DNA of 8,230 nt from Acidimicrobiales bacterium (GCA_013002375.1 JABDJW010000323.1:1-8230), one strand, 5' to 3'. Shown: positions 1-6,010, counted from the first letter of the stretch. Notes: generated from the letters alone by a model not told the origin. A program made the numbers and translations.

Positions 1-1
1 C

Positions 2-472
2 ACCATCATCGCGATCGACATCGATGACAAGAAGCTCGAGTGGGCCAAGGAGTTCGGTGCCACCCACACCATCAACGCCGCGAACGAAGACGTGGTCGAG
101 CGGGTCCGCGAACTCACCGACGGCAACGGCGCCGATGTCGTCATCGAAGCGATCGGTCTCCCGCAGACCTATGAACAAGCGTTCTACGCCCGTGACCTGG
201 CCGGCACGGTCGTGTTGGTGGGCGTGCCGAGCCCGGACATGAAGATCGAGTTGCCGCTGATCGACATCTTCGGTCGCGGCGGATCGCTGAAGTCGTCGTG
301 GTACGGCGACTGCCTGCCATCGCGCGACTTCCCGATGCTCATCGACCTGTATCTCCAGGGCCGGCTCGACCTCGAACGGTTCGTCACCGAGACGATCAAC
401 CTCGACGATGTCGAGGAAGCATTCCACCGGATGGAAGCCGGCGAGGTGCTCCGTTCGGTCGTGGTGCTCTGA
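2..472 (+). CDS. mscR: S-(hydroxymethyl)mycothiol dehydrogenase, C-terminal part (5' end outside window)
   Basis: Zinc- and NAD-dependent medium-chain alcohol dehydrogenase that oxidises the formaldehyde-mycothiol adduct to S-formylmycothiol in the cytoplasm. About 156 residues are visible, less than half of the roughly 360 usual for the family. The fragment begins in the Rossmann domain: TIIAIDID is the second beta strand, whose acidic residue normally contacts the NAD ribose. GATHTIN, GNGADVVIEAIG and GTVVLVGVP follow. The stretch GGSLKSSWYGDCLPSRDFP and the end AFHRMEAGEVLRSVVVL are what I recognise as typical of the mycothiol-dependent branch rather than of general alcohol dehydrogenases. 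The catalytic zinc ligands and the GxGxxG loop lie upstream of the window. The DUF3105 gene starts 4 bases after the TGA stop at 470-472, so the two are probably cotranscribed. Family assignment is firm; the symbol follows the mycobacterial gene (also called adhE2). Confidence 0.9.
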   Translation, partial: TIIAIDIDDKKLEWAKEFGATHTINAANEDVVERVRELTDGNGADVVIEAIGLPQTYEQAFYARDLAGTVVLVGVPSPDMKIELPLIDIFGRGGSLKSSWYGDCLPSRDFPMLIDLYLQGRLDLERFVTETINLDDVEEAFHRMEAGEVLRSVVVL

Positions 473-476
473 TCGC

Positions 477-1034
477 ATGAGACGTGGCGCGCTCGTCGTC
501 CTGGCCCTACTCGCCGGGGCATGCGGCAGTTCCGATGCTGAACCGGCGACGACTGCAGCCGATTCGAATGGCCTCGGCGCAGTGCAGGAGTTCGAGATCG
601 ACGGCGCCGAGCACGTCGACGGAACGGTCGACTACCCGCAGTCGCCGCCGGTGGGCGGCGACCACCGCAACGGATGGCAGAACTGCGGTTTCTACGACAT
701 CGAGGTGCCGAACGAGCAAGCCGTGCACAGCCTCGAACACGGTGCGGTGTGGGTCACCTACTCCGACGAGGCGCCGGCCGCCGAACTGGAGCAACTCCGC
801 GAGCGGGCGGCGGAAGAGTCGCACCTGCTCGTGACGAGATACACCGACCAGGACAGTCCGTTCGTGTTGACGGCGTGGGCTCGCCAGCTGGACGTCGCCT
901 CGACGTCGGATCCGGCGTTCGAGAGCTTCCTCGCGACGTTCATGGAGACCGGCCCCACCACGCCTGAGCCGGGCGCAACATGCAGCTCGGCGTTCGGCAT
1001 CCCGCCCGACGACCCGTCGACGATCGCCCAATAG
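477..1034 (+). CDS. DUF3105 lipoprotein
   Basis: Predicted 185-residue lipoprotein of the DUF3105 family; biochemical role unknown. The ATG at 477 follows the dehydrogenase stop by 4 bases and gives a clean lipoprotein signal: MRR, a hydrophobic run (residues 5-13), then AGAC with Cys16 as the lipidation site. A low-complexity linker rich in Ala, Thr, Ser and Asp (about 17-35) follows. The conserved core holds GGDHRNGWQNCGFY (60-73; Cys70) and AVHSLEHGAVWVTY (82-95; His84, Glu87, His88). A second cysteine lies in the C-terminal GATCSS. The His/Glu/Cys cluster would suit metal binding or a disulfide, but this is inference. An in-frame ATG at 408 would extend it by 23 residues inside the dehydrogenase gene and bury the signal peptide, so it is unlikely. 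The protein would sit outside the membrane while both neighbours are cytoplasmic enzymes, so a shared function is not obvious. Confidence 0.87.
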   Translation: MRRGALVVLALLAGACGSSDAEPATTAADSNGLGAVQEFEIDGAEHVDGTVDYPQSPPVGGDHRNGWQNCGFYDIEVPNEQAVHSLEHGAVWVTYSDEAPAAELEQLRERAAEESHLLVTRYTDQDSPFVLTAWARQLDVASTSDPAFESFLATFMETGPTTPEPGATCSSAFGIPPDDPSTIAQ

Positions 1035-1051
1035 GCGGCGGCCGGGTCCAG

Positions 1052-1057
1052 TAGCCT
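1052..1057 (+). promoter_or_regulatory. Candidate -10 element of a leaderless transcript for the MBL-fold hydrolase
   Basis: TAGCCT fits the actinobacterial TANNNT -10 pattern and ends 6 bases before the ATG at 1064. This would put the transcription start at or next to the start codon. No Shine-Dalgarno sequence lies between. I see no convincing -35 box 16-19 bases upstream. It suggests the hydrolase can be transcribed separately from mscR and the lipoprotein gene. Confidence 0.45.
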
Positions 1058-1063
1058 GAGCCA

Positions 1064-1669
1064 ATGGCATCCATCGACCGGGTCGTGACGTCGGGCATCT
1101 TCTCCCTCGACGGCGAGGACTTCGACGTCGACAACAACATCTGGTTGGTCGGCGACGAACGCGACGTCTTCGTGATCGACGCCGCCCACGACCATCGGCC
1201 CATCCTCGCCGGCATCGGCGATCGAGCGGTGAAGGGCATCATCTGCACCCACGCGCACAACGACCACATCAACGCCGCGGCCGATCTGGCCGACGCCACC
1301 GGTGCGCCGATTCTGCTGCATCCCGACGACACCATGTTGTGGGAGGCCGTCTACCCGGATCGCCGGGCCGACGATGCCTTGCGGGATGGCGCCACCCTGA
1401 CCGTCGGTAACCACGAACTCACCGTCCTGCACACGCCGGGTCATTCACCGGGCGGCGTGTGCCTGTCCCTGGCCGCCGATGGCGTCGTGTTCAGCGGCGA
1501 CACGTTGTTCAACGGTGGCCCGGGTGCAACCGGCCGCAGTTTCAGCAGCCACGAGACGCTGGTCGACAGCATCAAACGCAAGCTGCTCGGCCTTCCCGAA
1601 GCGACCGTCGTGCACACCGGCCATGGTGACTCCACGACGATCGGCGCCGAGATCCCCCATATCGTCTAG
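1064..1669 (+). CDS. Metallo-beta-lactamase-fold hydrolase of the mycothiol/formaldehyde locus
   Basis: A 201-residue glyoxalase-II-like metallohydrolase, probably cytoplasmic since there is no signal peptide. The metal site is intact: THAHNDH (62-68) supplies His63, His65, Asp67 and His68; TPGHSPGG (124-131) supplies His127; FSGDTLF (143-149) supplies Asp146; and HTGHGD (184-189) supplies His187. This is the full set for a binuclear zinc or iron centre. The N-terminal FDVDNNIWLVGD and VIDAAHD are, as I recall, typical of the MBL proteins encoded directly after mscR in mycobacteria (the Rv2260 position). The likely reaction, inferred from context, is hydrolysis of S-formylmycothiol to formate and mycothiol, completing formaldehyde detoxification; a different mycothiol thioester is possible. 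Here a DUF3105 gene separates it from mscR. The ATG at 1064 is chosen because the start fits family N-termini and a -10-like hexamer lies just upstream. Confidence 0.87.
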   Translation: MASIDRVVTSGIFSLDGEDFDVDNNIWLVGDERDVFVIDAAHDHRPILAGIGDRAVKGIICTHAHNDHINAAADLADATGAPILLHPDDTMLWEAVYPDRRADDALRDGATLTVGNHELTVLHTPGHSPGGVCLSLAADGVVFSGDTLFNGGPGATGRSFSSHETLVDSIKRKLLGLPEATVVHTGHGDSTTIGAEIPHIV

Positions 1670-1680
1670 GGATTGATCGG

Positions 1681-2055
1681 CTAGGGCTTGGTCTCGCGGG
1701 CCTCGACCCAGTCCATCAGGCTGATGAATTCGTCGTAGGGGTGGGGGTCGTCGTCCACCGCTTTGAGGGGCGGGCGATCGGTCTCCGACGCGTCGGCATC
1801 AGCCGGCTTGTCGCCGGGCAGAACCGACAGTTGCGGCCGTTGTGGCGGCAGGCTCCAGGACTCGGTGTCGAGTTCGGCGATCTCGCGCCAGGGAGGAGGC
1901 GTGATGCCACGATTCTGGACGCGTTCGGTGAGATCGATGACGAGCGCCGGTTCGGTCGGGTCATCGGCGTCGATGCGGCGCCAGACCCGCCGATTGAGGA
2001 TGGCGAGCAGGGCGGACGCAACGATCAAACCGATGATCACGGCAGGGGCAAGCAC
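1681..2055 (-). CDS. Small single-pass membrane protein of unknown function
   Basis: I do not recognise a family. From the GTG at 2055 it has 124 residues: an N-terminal hydrophobic segment VLAPAVIIGLIVASALLAIL (about 20 residues) followed by NRRVWRR, whose positive charge predicts a cytoplasmic C-terminus. The rest is hydrophilic, acidic and proline-rich, with no catalytic motif. A longer frame opens at a TTG at 2091 (adding 12 residues, 136 in total), and a stop two codons further upstream rules out anything longer. I prefer GTG because TTG GCA at 2091-2086 looks like a -35 box (TTGGCA), spaced 18 bases from a -10 TACGTT that ends 6 bases before the GTG. The gene ends 11 bases from the convergent hydrolase stop and diverges from the phosphoribosyltransferase. 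It is probably real, because codon usage matches its neighbours and it fills an otherwise empty gap. The opposite strand is also open from 1741, joining the phosphoribosyltransferase frame, so some doubt remains. Confidence 0.68.
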   Translation of the reverse strand: MLAPAVIIGLIVASALLAILNRRVWRRIDADDPTEPALVIDLTERVQNRGITPPPWREIAELDTESWSLPPQRPQLSVLPGDKPADADASETDRPPLKAVDDDPHPYDEFISLMDWVEARETKP

Positions 2056-2061
2056 ACCCGC

Positions 2062-2091
2062 AACGTACCGGTTCGGCAGTTTTTCTGCCAA
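2062..2091 (-). promoter_or_regulatory. Candidate promoter of the small membrane protein gene (TTGGCA - 18 bp - TACGTT)
   Basis: Reading the minus strand, TTGGCA (2091-2086; five of six matches to TTGACA) is followed after 18 bases by TACGTT (2067-2062; fits TANNNT). Six bases later comes an in-frame GTG (2055-2053). Spacing and position agree with a housekeeping promoter driving a leaderless mRNA. If correct, the TTG at 2091 is promoter rather than start codon. Confidence 0.5.
2075..2089. repeat. Dyad GGCAG-TTTTT-CTGCC between divergent genes
   Basis: A perfect 5-bp inverted repeat with a T5 centre at 2080-2084. It extends imperfectly on both sides: GTTcGGCAG on the left and CTGCCAAC on the right, with one extra C on the left. 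The centre (2082) coincides with the midpoint between the two predicted transcript starts (2055 and 2110), and the right arm overlaps the minus-strand -35 box. It may be an operator for a dimeric regulator of both genes. A short dyad can also arise by chance. Confidence 0.4.
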
Positions 2092-2095
2092 CGGC

Positions 2096-2101
2096 TAACG
2101 T
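2096..2101 (+). promoter_or_regulatory. Candidate -10 element of a leaderless phosphoribosyltransferase transcript
   Basis: TAACGT fits TANNNT and ends 8 bases before the ATG at 2110. No Shine-Dalgarno sequence intervenes. A weak TTCGGC at 2072-2077 lies 18 bases upstream, a poor -35 match, but it is the mirror counterpart of the minus-strand TTGGCA across the dyad. Confidence 0.45.
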
Positions 2102-2109
2102 GCGCCGTC

Positions 2110-2640
2110 ATGGCCGACAACTCCCCGACGACGACCGAGGCTGCCGCCCCGCGGCGCGAGATCCTCGACTGGAAGAGCTACGGCCACGCGGTCGCCGACC
2201 TGGCTCAGATCGTGGCGGACGACGGCTTCCGGGCCGACCTCATCCTGGCCATTGCTCGGGGTGGGCTCTTCGTCGCCGGGTCCCTCGGCTACGCGCTCGG
2301 CATCAAGAACCTGTTCGTCATGAACGTCGAGTACTACACCGGCGTCGACCAACGGCTCGACATGCCGGTCATGTTGTCGCCGTACATCGATGTCGTCGAT
2401 CTGAGTGATCAGCGCGTGCTGATCGCCGACGATGTCGCCGACACCGGGCACACCCTGAATCTGGTCCGGGACTTCTGCCTCGAGACGGTGGCCGATGTCC
2501 GTTCGGCCGTGCTGTACGAGAAGCCGCACTCGTTGGTGAAGTGTGAATACGTCTGGAAGCGCACATCGGACTGGATCGTTTTCCCCTGGTCCGATATGCC
2601 GCCCATCGTCGAGGGGCAGACTTCGGTCGTCGACGTCTGA
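2110..2640 (+). CDS. Purine phosphoribosyltransferase-like protein (Gpt/COG2236 type)
   Basis: A 176-residue cytoplasmic type I phosphoribosyltransferase that would transfer ribose-5-phosphate from PRPP to a purine base in salvage. The PRPP-binding motif is intact: VLIADDVADTGHTL at 103-116, with Asp107 and Asp108. LAIARGGLFVAG at 46-57 is the diphosphate-binding loop. The C-terminal LYEKP (135-139) and TSDWIVFPW (152-160) resemble the base-binding part of xanthine-guanine phosphoribosyltransferase, where a tryptophan stacks on the purine and a lysine contacts the ring. Here Trp155 or Trp160 and Lys138 are the candidates. Substrate (guanine, xanthine or hypoxanthine) cannot be fixed from sequence. 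The same frame is open upstream to an ATG at 1741, but that extension runs antisense through another gene and lacks family features; the ATG at 2110 has a leaderless promoter hexamer. The first 15 residues are low-complexity and probably disordered. Confidence 0.83.
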   Translation: MADNSPTTTEAAAPRREILDWKSYGHAVADLAQIVADDGFRADLILAIARGGLFVAGSLGYALGIKNLFVMNVEYYTGVDQRLDMPVMLSPYIDVVDLSDQRVLIADDVADTGHTLNLVRDFCLETVADVRSAVLYEKPHSLVKCEYVWKRTSDWIVFPWSDMPPIVEGQTSVVDV

Positions 2641-2666
2641 TGCCCGAACCAGCCTGCTGGGCTGAC

Positions 2667-2672
2667 TAGTTT
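2667..2672 (+). promoter_or_regulatory. Candidate -10 element of a leaderless antiporter transcript
   Basis: TAGTTT fits TANNNT and ends 8 bases before the ATG at 2681, in the 40-base gap after the phosphoribosyltransferase. There is no Shine-Dalgarno sequence before the ATG. No good -35 box is visible. Confidence 0.45.
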
Positions 2673-2680
2673 GGCTGGCG

Positions 2681-4345
2681 ATGCCCGTACTGGCCGCCAG
2701 CGAATCGAACTTCCTCGAGACCGAACTCAGCGTGGTCATCTTGTTGGCTACCGCCGCCCTGGTCGCGGTGATCGTCCGGCGAATCCGCATGCCCTACACG
2801 GTGGCGCTGGTGCTCGCCGGCCTGGGCTTCGCCTTCTTTCCCAACTTTCTCGACCTCGACATCAGCAGCGATCTCATCCTGGGGTTGTTGGTGCCGCCGC
2901 TGCTGTTCGAGGCCACCCTCAACCTGCCGTGGCGCAAGCTCAAGGCCGATCTCGTCGCCGTCCTGTTCCTCGCACTGATCGGGACGCTGGTCGGCACCTT
3001 CATCGTCGGCGGGCTGGTGAAACCGCTGGTCGATGTCCCGTGGCCGGCGGCGCTGGCCTTTGGTGCGTTGATCTCAGCCACCGACCCCGTCGCCGTGATC
3101 GCATTCTTCAAGACGATGGGTGTCGACAAGCGCCTGACCGTGCTGGTCGAGGGCGAGAGCCTGTTCAACGACGCGATCGCCATCGTCGTGTTCAACATCG
3201 CCATTGGCGTGGCTTCGACCGGCGATGCGTTCTCGCTGCCCGATGCCATTCGTGAGTTCCTGGTCGTCGGTTTCGGCGGCCTGGCCGTGGGTCTGGTCAT
3301 GGGGGCCGCGGTTTCGATGTTGCTACGGAATCTCGACGATCACCTGATCGAAACTGCAGCCACGCTTGCGCTGGCCTTCGGCTCGTTCGTGGTGGCGGAG
3401 GAATTCGGTGAGATCTTCGGCATCGAGGATTTTCACCTGAGCGGCATCCTGTCGGTGGTCGCGGCGGGGCTGGTGGTCGGAACGATGGGCCTCACCGCGA
3501 CGTCGCCCAACACCCGGATCTCGCTCGAGAACTTCTGGGAGATCCTGACCTTCTTCGTGAACTCGATGGTGTTCCTGCTGATCGGTGTCGAGATCAACCT
3601 GCTCGATCTTCGGCCCAGCCTTCTCGATGTCGCCGTCGCGGTGGCGGCCGTGCTCGTCGGCCGCTTCCTCGTCGTCTACGGCATCGGGTTCGTGCACCAA
3701 TTCCTGCAGCCCGAGCGCGCCATCCCCAAGTCCTATCGACACGTCCAGATGTGGGGCGGACTGCGCGGCGCGATCTCGCTGGCTCTCGCCCTCACCATCA
3801 CCGCGTCCGATGTCGGGAGCGAATCCACCGCCGAGGTGCTGCGGCTGATGACCTTCGGTGTCGTCTTGTTCACGCTGTTGGTGCAGGGCACGACCATGGC
3901 GGCACTCATCAATCGACTGGGCTTGTCCCGCCGCAGCGAAGTCGAGGTCGAGCAGCAGCGCCGGCAGGCTGCTTTGTTCGCCAAGCGGGCCGGACGGCGT
4001 GAACTGGTCGAGCTCGGCAATCAGGGTGTGTTGTTGCCGGCGATGTCCGAAGCCCTGCTGGCGACCTATGACGACGACATCAAGGGCTCGAGTTCGTCGC
4101 TCGGCAGCCACTATCAACGCCACCCCGAACTCGAGATCTCGATGTTGCTTCAGGCTCGGCGCACGGCCTTGACCGCCGAGCAGGAGGCGCTGCTCAATGC
4201 CGGTCGGCGCGGCCTGGTCAGCGGGGAGATCGCCGACCATCAGTTCGACGCGCTGAATGTACAGCTGTTCGCACTCGACTTGATCGAGGAGCGATGGGAA
4301 CTCGATCCGGCGCCCCTCGACATCGACGGCGATCCAGATGTCTGA
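2681..4345 (+). CDS. CPA1-family Na+(or K+)/H+ antiporter
   Basis: A 554-residue integral membrane protein that would exchange protons for sodium or potassium, contributing to pH, salt and volume homeostasis. Roughly the first 405 residues are a series of hydrophobic segments (about 11-13). Family signatures are clear: VPPLLFEATLN (71-81), ISATDPVAV (131-139) and EGESLFNDAIAIVVF (157-171) with Asn163-Asp164, the Asn-Asp pair of electroneutral CPA1 exchangers. WGGLRGAISLALAL with Arg362 is the late-helix motif of NhaP/NHE proteins. After about residue 410 comes a hydrophilic tail of roughly 145 residues, rich in Arg, Glu and Gln and probably helical, typical of cytoplasmic regulatory tails; I see no TrkA-C or cyclic-nucleotide-binding motif in it. 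The ATG at 2681 is supported by a -10-like hexamer upstream. The stop overlaps the start of a UspA-like gene by 8 bases. Ion specificity cannot be read from sequence. Confidence 0.92.
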   Translation: MPVLAASESNFLETELSVVILLATAALVAVIVRRIRMPYTVALVLAGLGFAFFPNFLDLDISSDLILGLLVPPLLFEATLNLPWRKLKADLVAVLFLALIGTLVGTFIVGGLVKPLVDVPWPAALAFGALISATDPVAVIAFFKTMGVDKRLTVLVEGESLFNDAIAIVVFNIAIGVASTGDAFSLPDAIREFLVVGFGGLAVGLVMGAAVSMLLRNLDDHLIETAATLALAFGSFVVAEEFGEIFGIEDFHLSGILSVVAAGLVVGTMGLTATSPNTRISLENFWEILTFFVNSMVFLLIGVEINLLDLRPSLLDVAVAVAAVLVGRFLVVYGIGFVHQFLQPERAIPKSYRHVQMWGGLRGAISLALALTITASDVGSESTAEVLRLMTFGVVLFTLLVQGTTMAALINRLGLSRRSEVEVEQQRRQAALFAKRAGRRELVELGNQGVLLPAMSEALLATYDDDIKGSSSSLGSHYQRHPELEISMLLQARRTALTAEQEALLNAGRRGLVSGEIADHQFDALNVQLFALDLIEERWELDPAPLDIDGDPDV

Positions 4346-4796
4346 GCGGCGCGCCGATCTTCTCTATGTGAGTTGGGGTGGTACCGGGCGGGGCGAATCG
4401 CTCCGCGCGGCCCTCGAGCACGCCATCACCCACGGCGCCAACTTGGTGTTCCTGGCCATCCTCGATCGCCGCACCTTCGACGACGTCGAACCGGTGTTGC
4501 TCGGCGCCATCACCGAGGAACTCGAGTGGTTGCTCGACGCCCAGCTACGGCTGTCGCTCGCCCAACTGGGCGATCCGGATTTGGTTACTCGGATCGTCGT
4601 GCGGGCCGGTGACGTCGAAGATGTCGTCGTCGATGTGGTCGAGACCACGGGCGCAACCGAGGTTCTGATCGGCGCTCCCGTCGTGCCGCCGGCGGTCGGG
4701 GGCGATCGCGAGGCGGGGGTGGCCGATCTGGTCCACGACCTCGAGCTGCGCACGAAGGTGCCGGTGCAGCTCGTCGGGGTCGAAGCGGGGCGCTAG
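4338..4796 (+). CDS. UspA-like protein coupled to the antiporter
   Basis: A 152-residue soluble protein with the alpha/beta pattern of the universal stress protein fold: a first strand (ADLLYVSW, 6-13), a helix (SLRAALEHAITHG, 21-33), a second strand (ANLVFLAIL, 34-42), a long helical region, then RIVVRAGDVED (85-95), a helix, a strand ATEVLIGAP (106-114) and a last strand VPVQLVGVE. The nucleotide signature G-2x-G-9x-G(S/T) after the fourth strand is not matched (GAPVVPPAVGGD), so it may not bind ATP. Its ATG lies inside the antiporter gene (ATGTCTGA, 8-base overlap) with no obvious ribosome-binding site, so translation is probably coupled to the antiporter. This suggests it acts on or with the antiporter, possibly through its cytoplasmic tail; that is inference. 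Its TAG stop shares the palindrome CTAG with the stop of the convergent DUF1015 gene. Confidence 0.75.
   Translation: MSERRADLLYVSWGGTGRGESLRAALEHAITHGANLVFLAILDRRTFDDVEPVLLGAITEELEWLLDAQLRLSLAQLGDPDLVTRIVVRAGDVEDVVVDVVETTGATEVLIGAPVVPPAVGGDREAGVADLVHDLELRTKVPVQLVGVEAGR
4793..4796. other. Palindromic CTAG carrying stop codons of two convergent genes
   Basis: The plus-strand Usp-like gene ends with TAG at 4794-4796 and the minus-strand DUF1015 gene ends with TAG at 4795-4793. The two genes therefore overlap tail to tail by 4 bases and share the palindrome. No stem-loop with a T-run is visible near it, so transcripts from each side may run into the other gene. Confidence 0.9.
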
Positions 4797-6010
4797 CCGC
4801 GATCCTCGGCCCACCGAACAAAGAGCCCGCTGCGCACCTTGGGGTCGAAGTACGTCGATTTGGGCGGCAGGACCAGGCCGGCGTCGGCGATGAGCTGCAT
4901 GTCGCTGAACCGAACGGGTGCCAGCACGAAGAGCATGCCGCCGTGCTCGTCCACGGGCGCGGCGAGCTCGGCCAAACTGTGGCCGCCGGGCAGGTAGTGC
5001 AGGCGGTCGGAGGCGCTGGGGTCGTTGATGGCGAAGCAGGGCTCGAGTACCTCGCGTTGCAGCACGACGGGGTCGAGCGATGCCAGGGCCGATGCGGCCG
5101 ACATGGAGATGACGTCGACCGGCAACCGAGCGCCGTACCACTGGCCTTCGGCGTAGACGAGGAGGTCGCCGGGCGTCTCGGGCGCCATCGGGTCGGCCAC
5201 CGGTTCCAGGCCCATTCGGACGGTGAGGTCGGCCAGGATGGTTTCGACGCGGTAACCGCCCAGATCGCTCACCCAGCGGTTGTATTCGAGGAGCCGTAGC
5301 TCGCGGGTCGGGAAGATCACGCCGAGGATGCCGGTATCGGTGTCGCCGGTCTCGGCCGCCCGCACCATCGAGGCCCGGGCCCGATGGTGGCCGTCGAGCA
5401 GGTAGAGCGGGTGATCGGCGAGGGCCTCGATGATCGGGTCGACCGCATCGAGATCGGTGATCAGCCACACCCGTTGGGTGAGGCCGTCGTCGGTGTGGAG
5501 TTCGAGGAACGGAGGGCCGGAGGTGAGCTCGGCCAAAGAAGGGGCAATCGGATCGCGGCCCTGGTACGTGAGCGCGATCGGGCTCGATTGGGCACCGACG
5601 ACCCGCAGGTGGCTGGCCAACAACTCGGCTCGCGCGTTCTGGGTGTTCTCATGGGGCCGGACGGTGCGGTCGACCAGATCACTCACCGCGATGTCGGCGA
5701 CCAAGCCGGTCTGAATGTGGTCGCCGATCTCGAGCTGGTAGATGCCGTAGATCGGCTGGCCCGGATCGGTGAAGACATCGGTATCGAGCAGACGGGTCAG
5801 CGCCTGGCGCGATGCTTCGAGCAGGGCCGCCCGCTCGTCGTGGGTGGAATCCGGGTCGGGCGACTGGGTGACGTTCAGGTAGCTCAGCGGATGTTGGATC
5901 CGGAACGACAGGCGCTCGGCCGGGCTGAGGGCGTCGTACGCCGGGCTCACCACTTCGGCGGCCCGTTCGGGCCGTACCACCAGGACTCGAGTGGGGCGAA
6001 CGTGCGCCAT
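4793..6010 (-). CDS. DUF1015 protein, possible serine-metabolism enzyme
   Basis: A 405-residue soluble protein of the DUF1015 family. Recognised features: an N-terminal VVSPAYDAL (20-28; the family usually has PYDV here), HPLSYLNV (40-47), TVRPHENT (116-123), YLLDGHHRARAS (203-214) and the conserved end PPKSTYFDPKVRSGLFV. The DGHHR motif resembles the catalytic motif of ParB/sulfiredoxin-fold nucleotide enzymes, a fold that includes free-serine kinases of the SerK/SbnI type. Together with the serA overlap, this makes a role in making or using phosphoserine a reasonable hypothesis, but it is not shown by the sequence. The ATG (6010-6008) shares its A with the serA TGA stop (TGATG), so translation is probably coupled. 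The frame stays open upstream to 6847, but that part is antisense-like shadow of serA with arginine-rich composition, so I reject the extension. Confidence 0.87.
   Translation of the reverse strand: MAHVRPTRVLVVRPERAAEVVSPAYDALSPAERLSFRIQHPLSYLNVTQSPDPDSTHDERAALLEASRQALTRLLDTDVFTDPGQPIYGIYQLEIGDHIQTGLVADIAVSDLVDRTVRPHENTQNARAELLASHLRVVGAQSSPIALTYQGRDPIAPSLAELTSGPPFLELHTDDGLTQRVWLITDLDAVDPIIEALADHPLYLLDGHHRARASMVRAAETGDTDTGILGVIFPTRELRLLEYNRWVSDLGGYRVETILADLTVRMGLEPVADPMAPETPGDLLVYAEGQWYGARLPVDVISMSAASALASLDPVVLQREVLEPCFAINDPSASDRLHYLPGGHSLAELAAPVDEHGGMLFVLAPVRFSDMQLIADAGLVLPPKSTYFDPKVRSGLFVRWAEDRG

Noticed and set aside
507..1444. Overlapping minus-strand open frames (507-1070 and 758-1444) opposite the DUF3105 and MBL genes
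   Set aside because: Both run against genes with intact signature motifs, and neither has a recognisable domain or start signal.
1651..1674. Weak stem GATCCC/GGGATT around the end of the MBL gene as a terminator
   Set aside because: It has only six pairs including a G-U, a 12-base loop and no T-run on either strand, so it is not distinguishable from chance.
2075..2089. GGCAG-TTTTT-CTGCC as an intrinsic terminator
   Set aside because: The T-run is in the loop rather than after the stem, the stem is only 5 bp, and the site lies upstream of two divergent genes where no transcript should end.
1741..2109. N-terminal extension of the phosphoribosyltransferase to an ATG at 1741
   Set aside because: The added 123 residues have no family similarity and lie antisense to the small membrane protein. 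The ATG at 2110 gives the usual family length and has a -10-like hexamer upstream.
3323..4240. Open minus-strand frame of 305 codons antisense to the antiporter gene
   Set aside because: It lies wholly inside a gene with unmistakable CPA1 motifs. The translation is rich in Asp, His, Gln, Arg and Glu with no domain, as expected for a GC-rich shadow frame.
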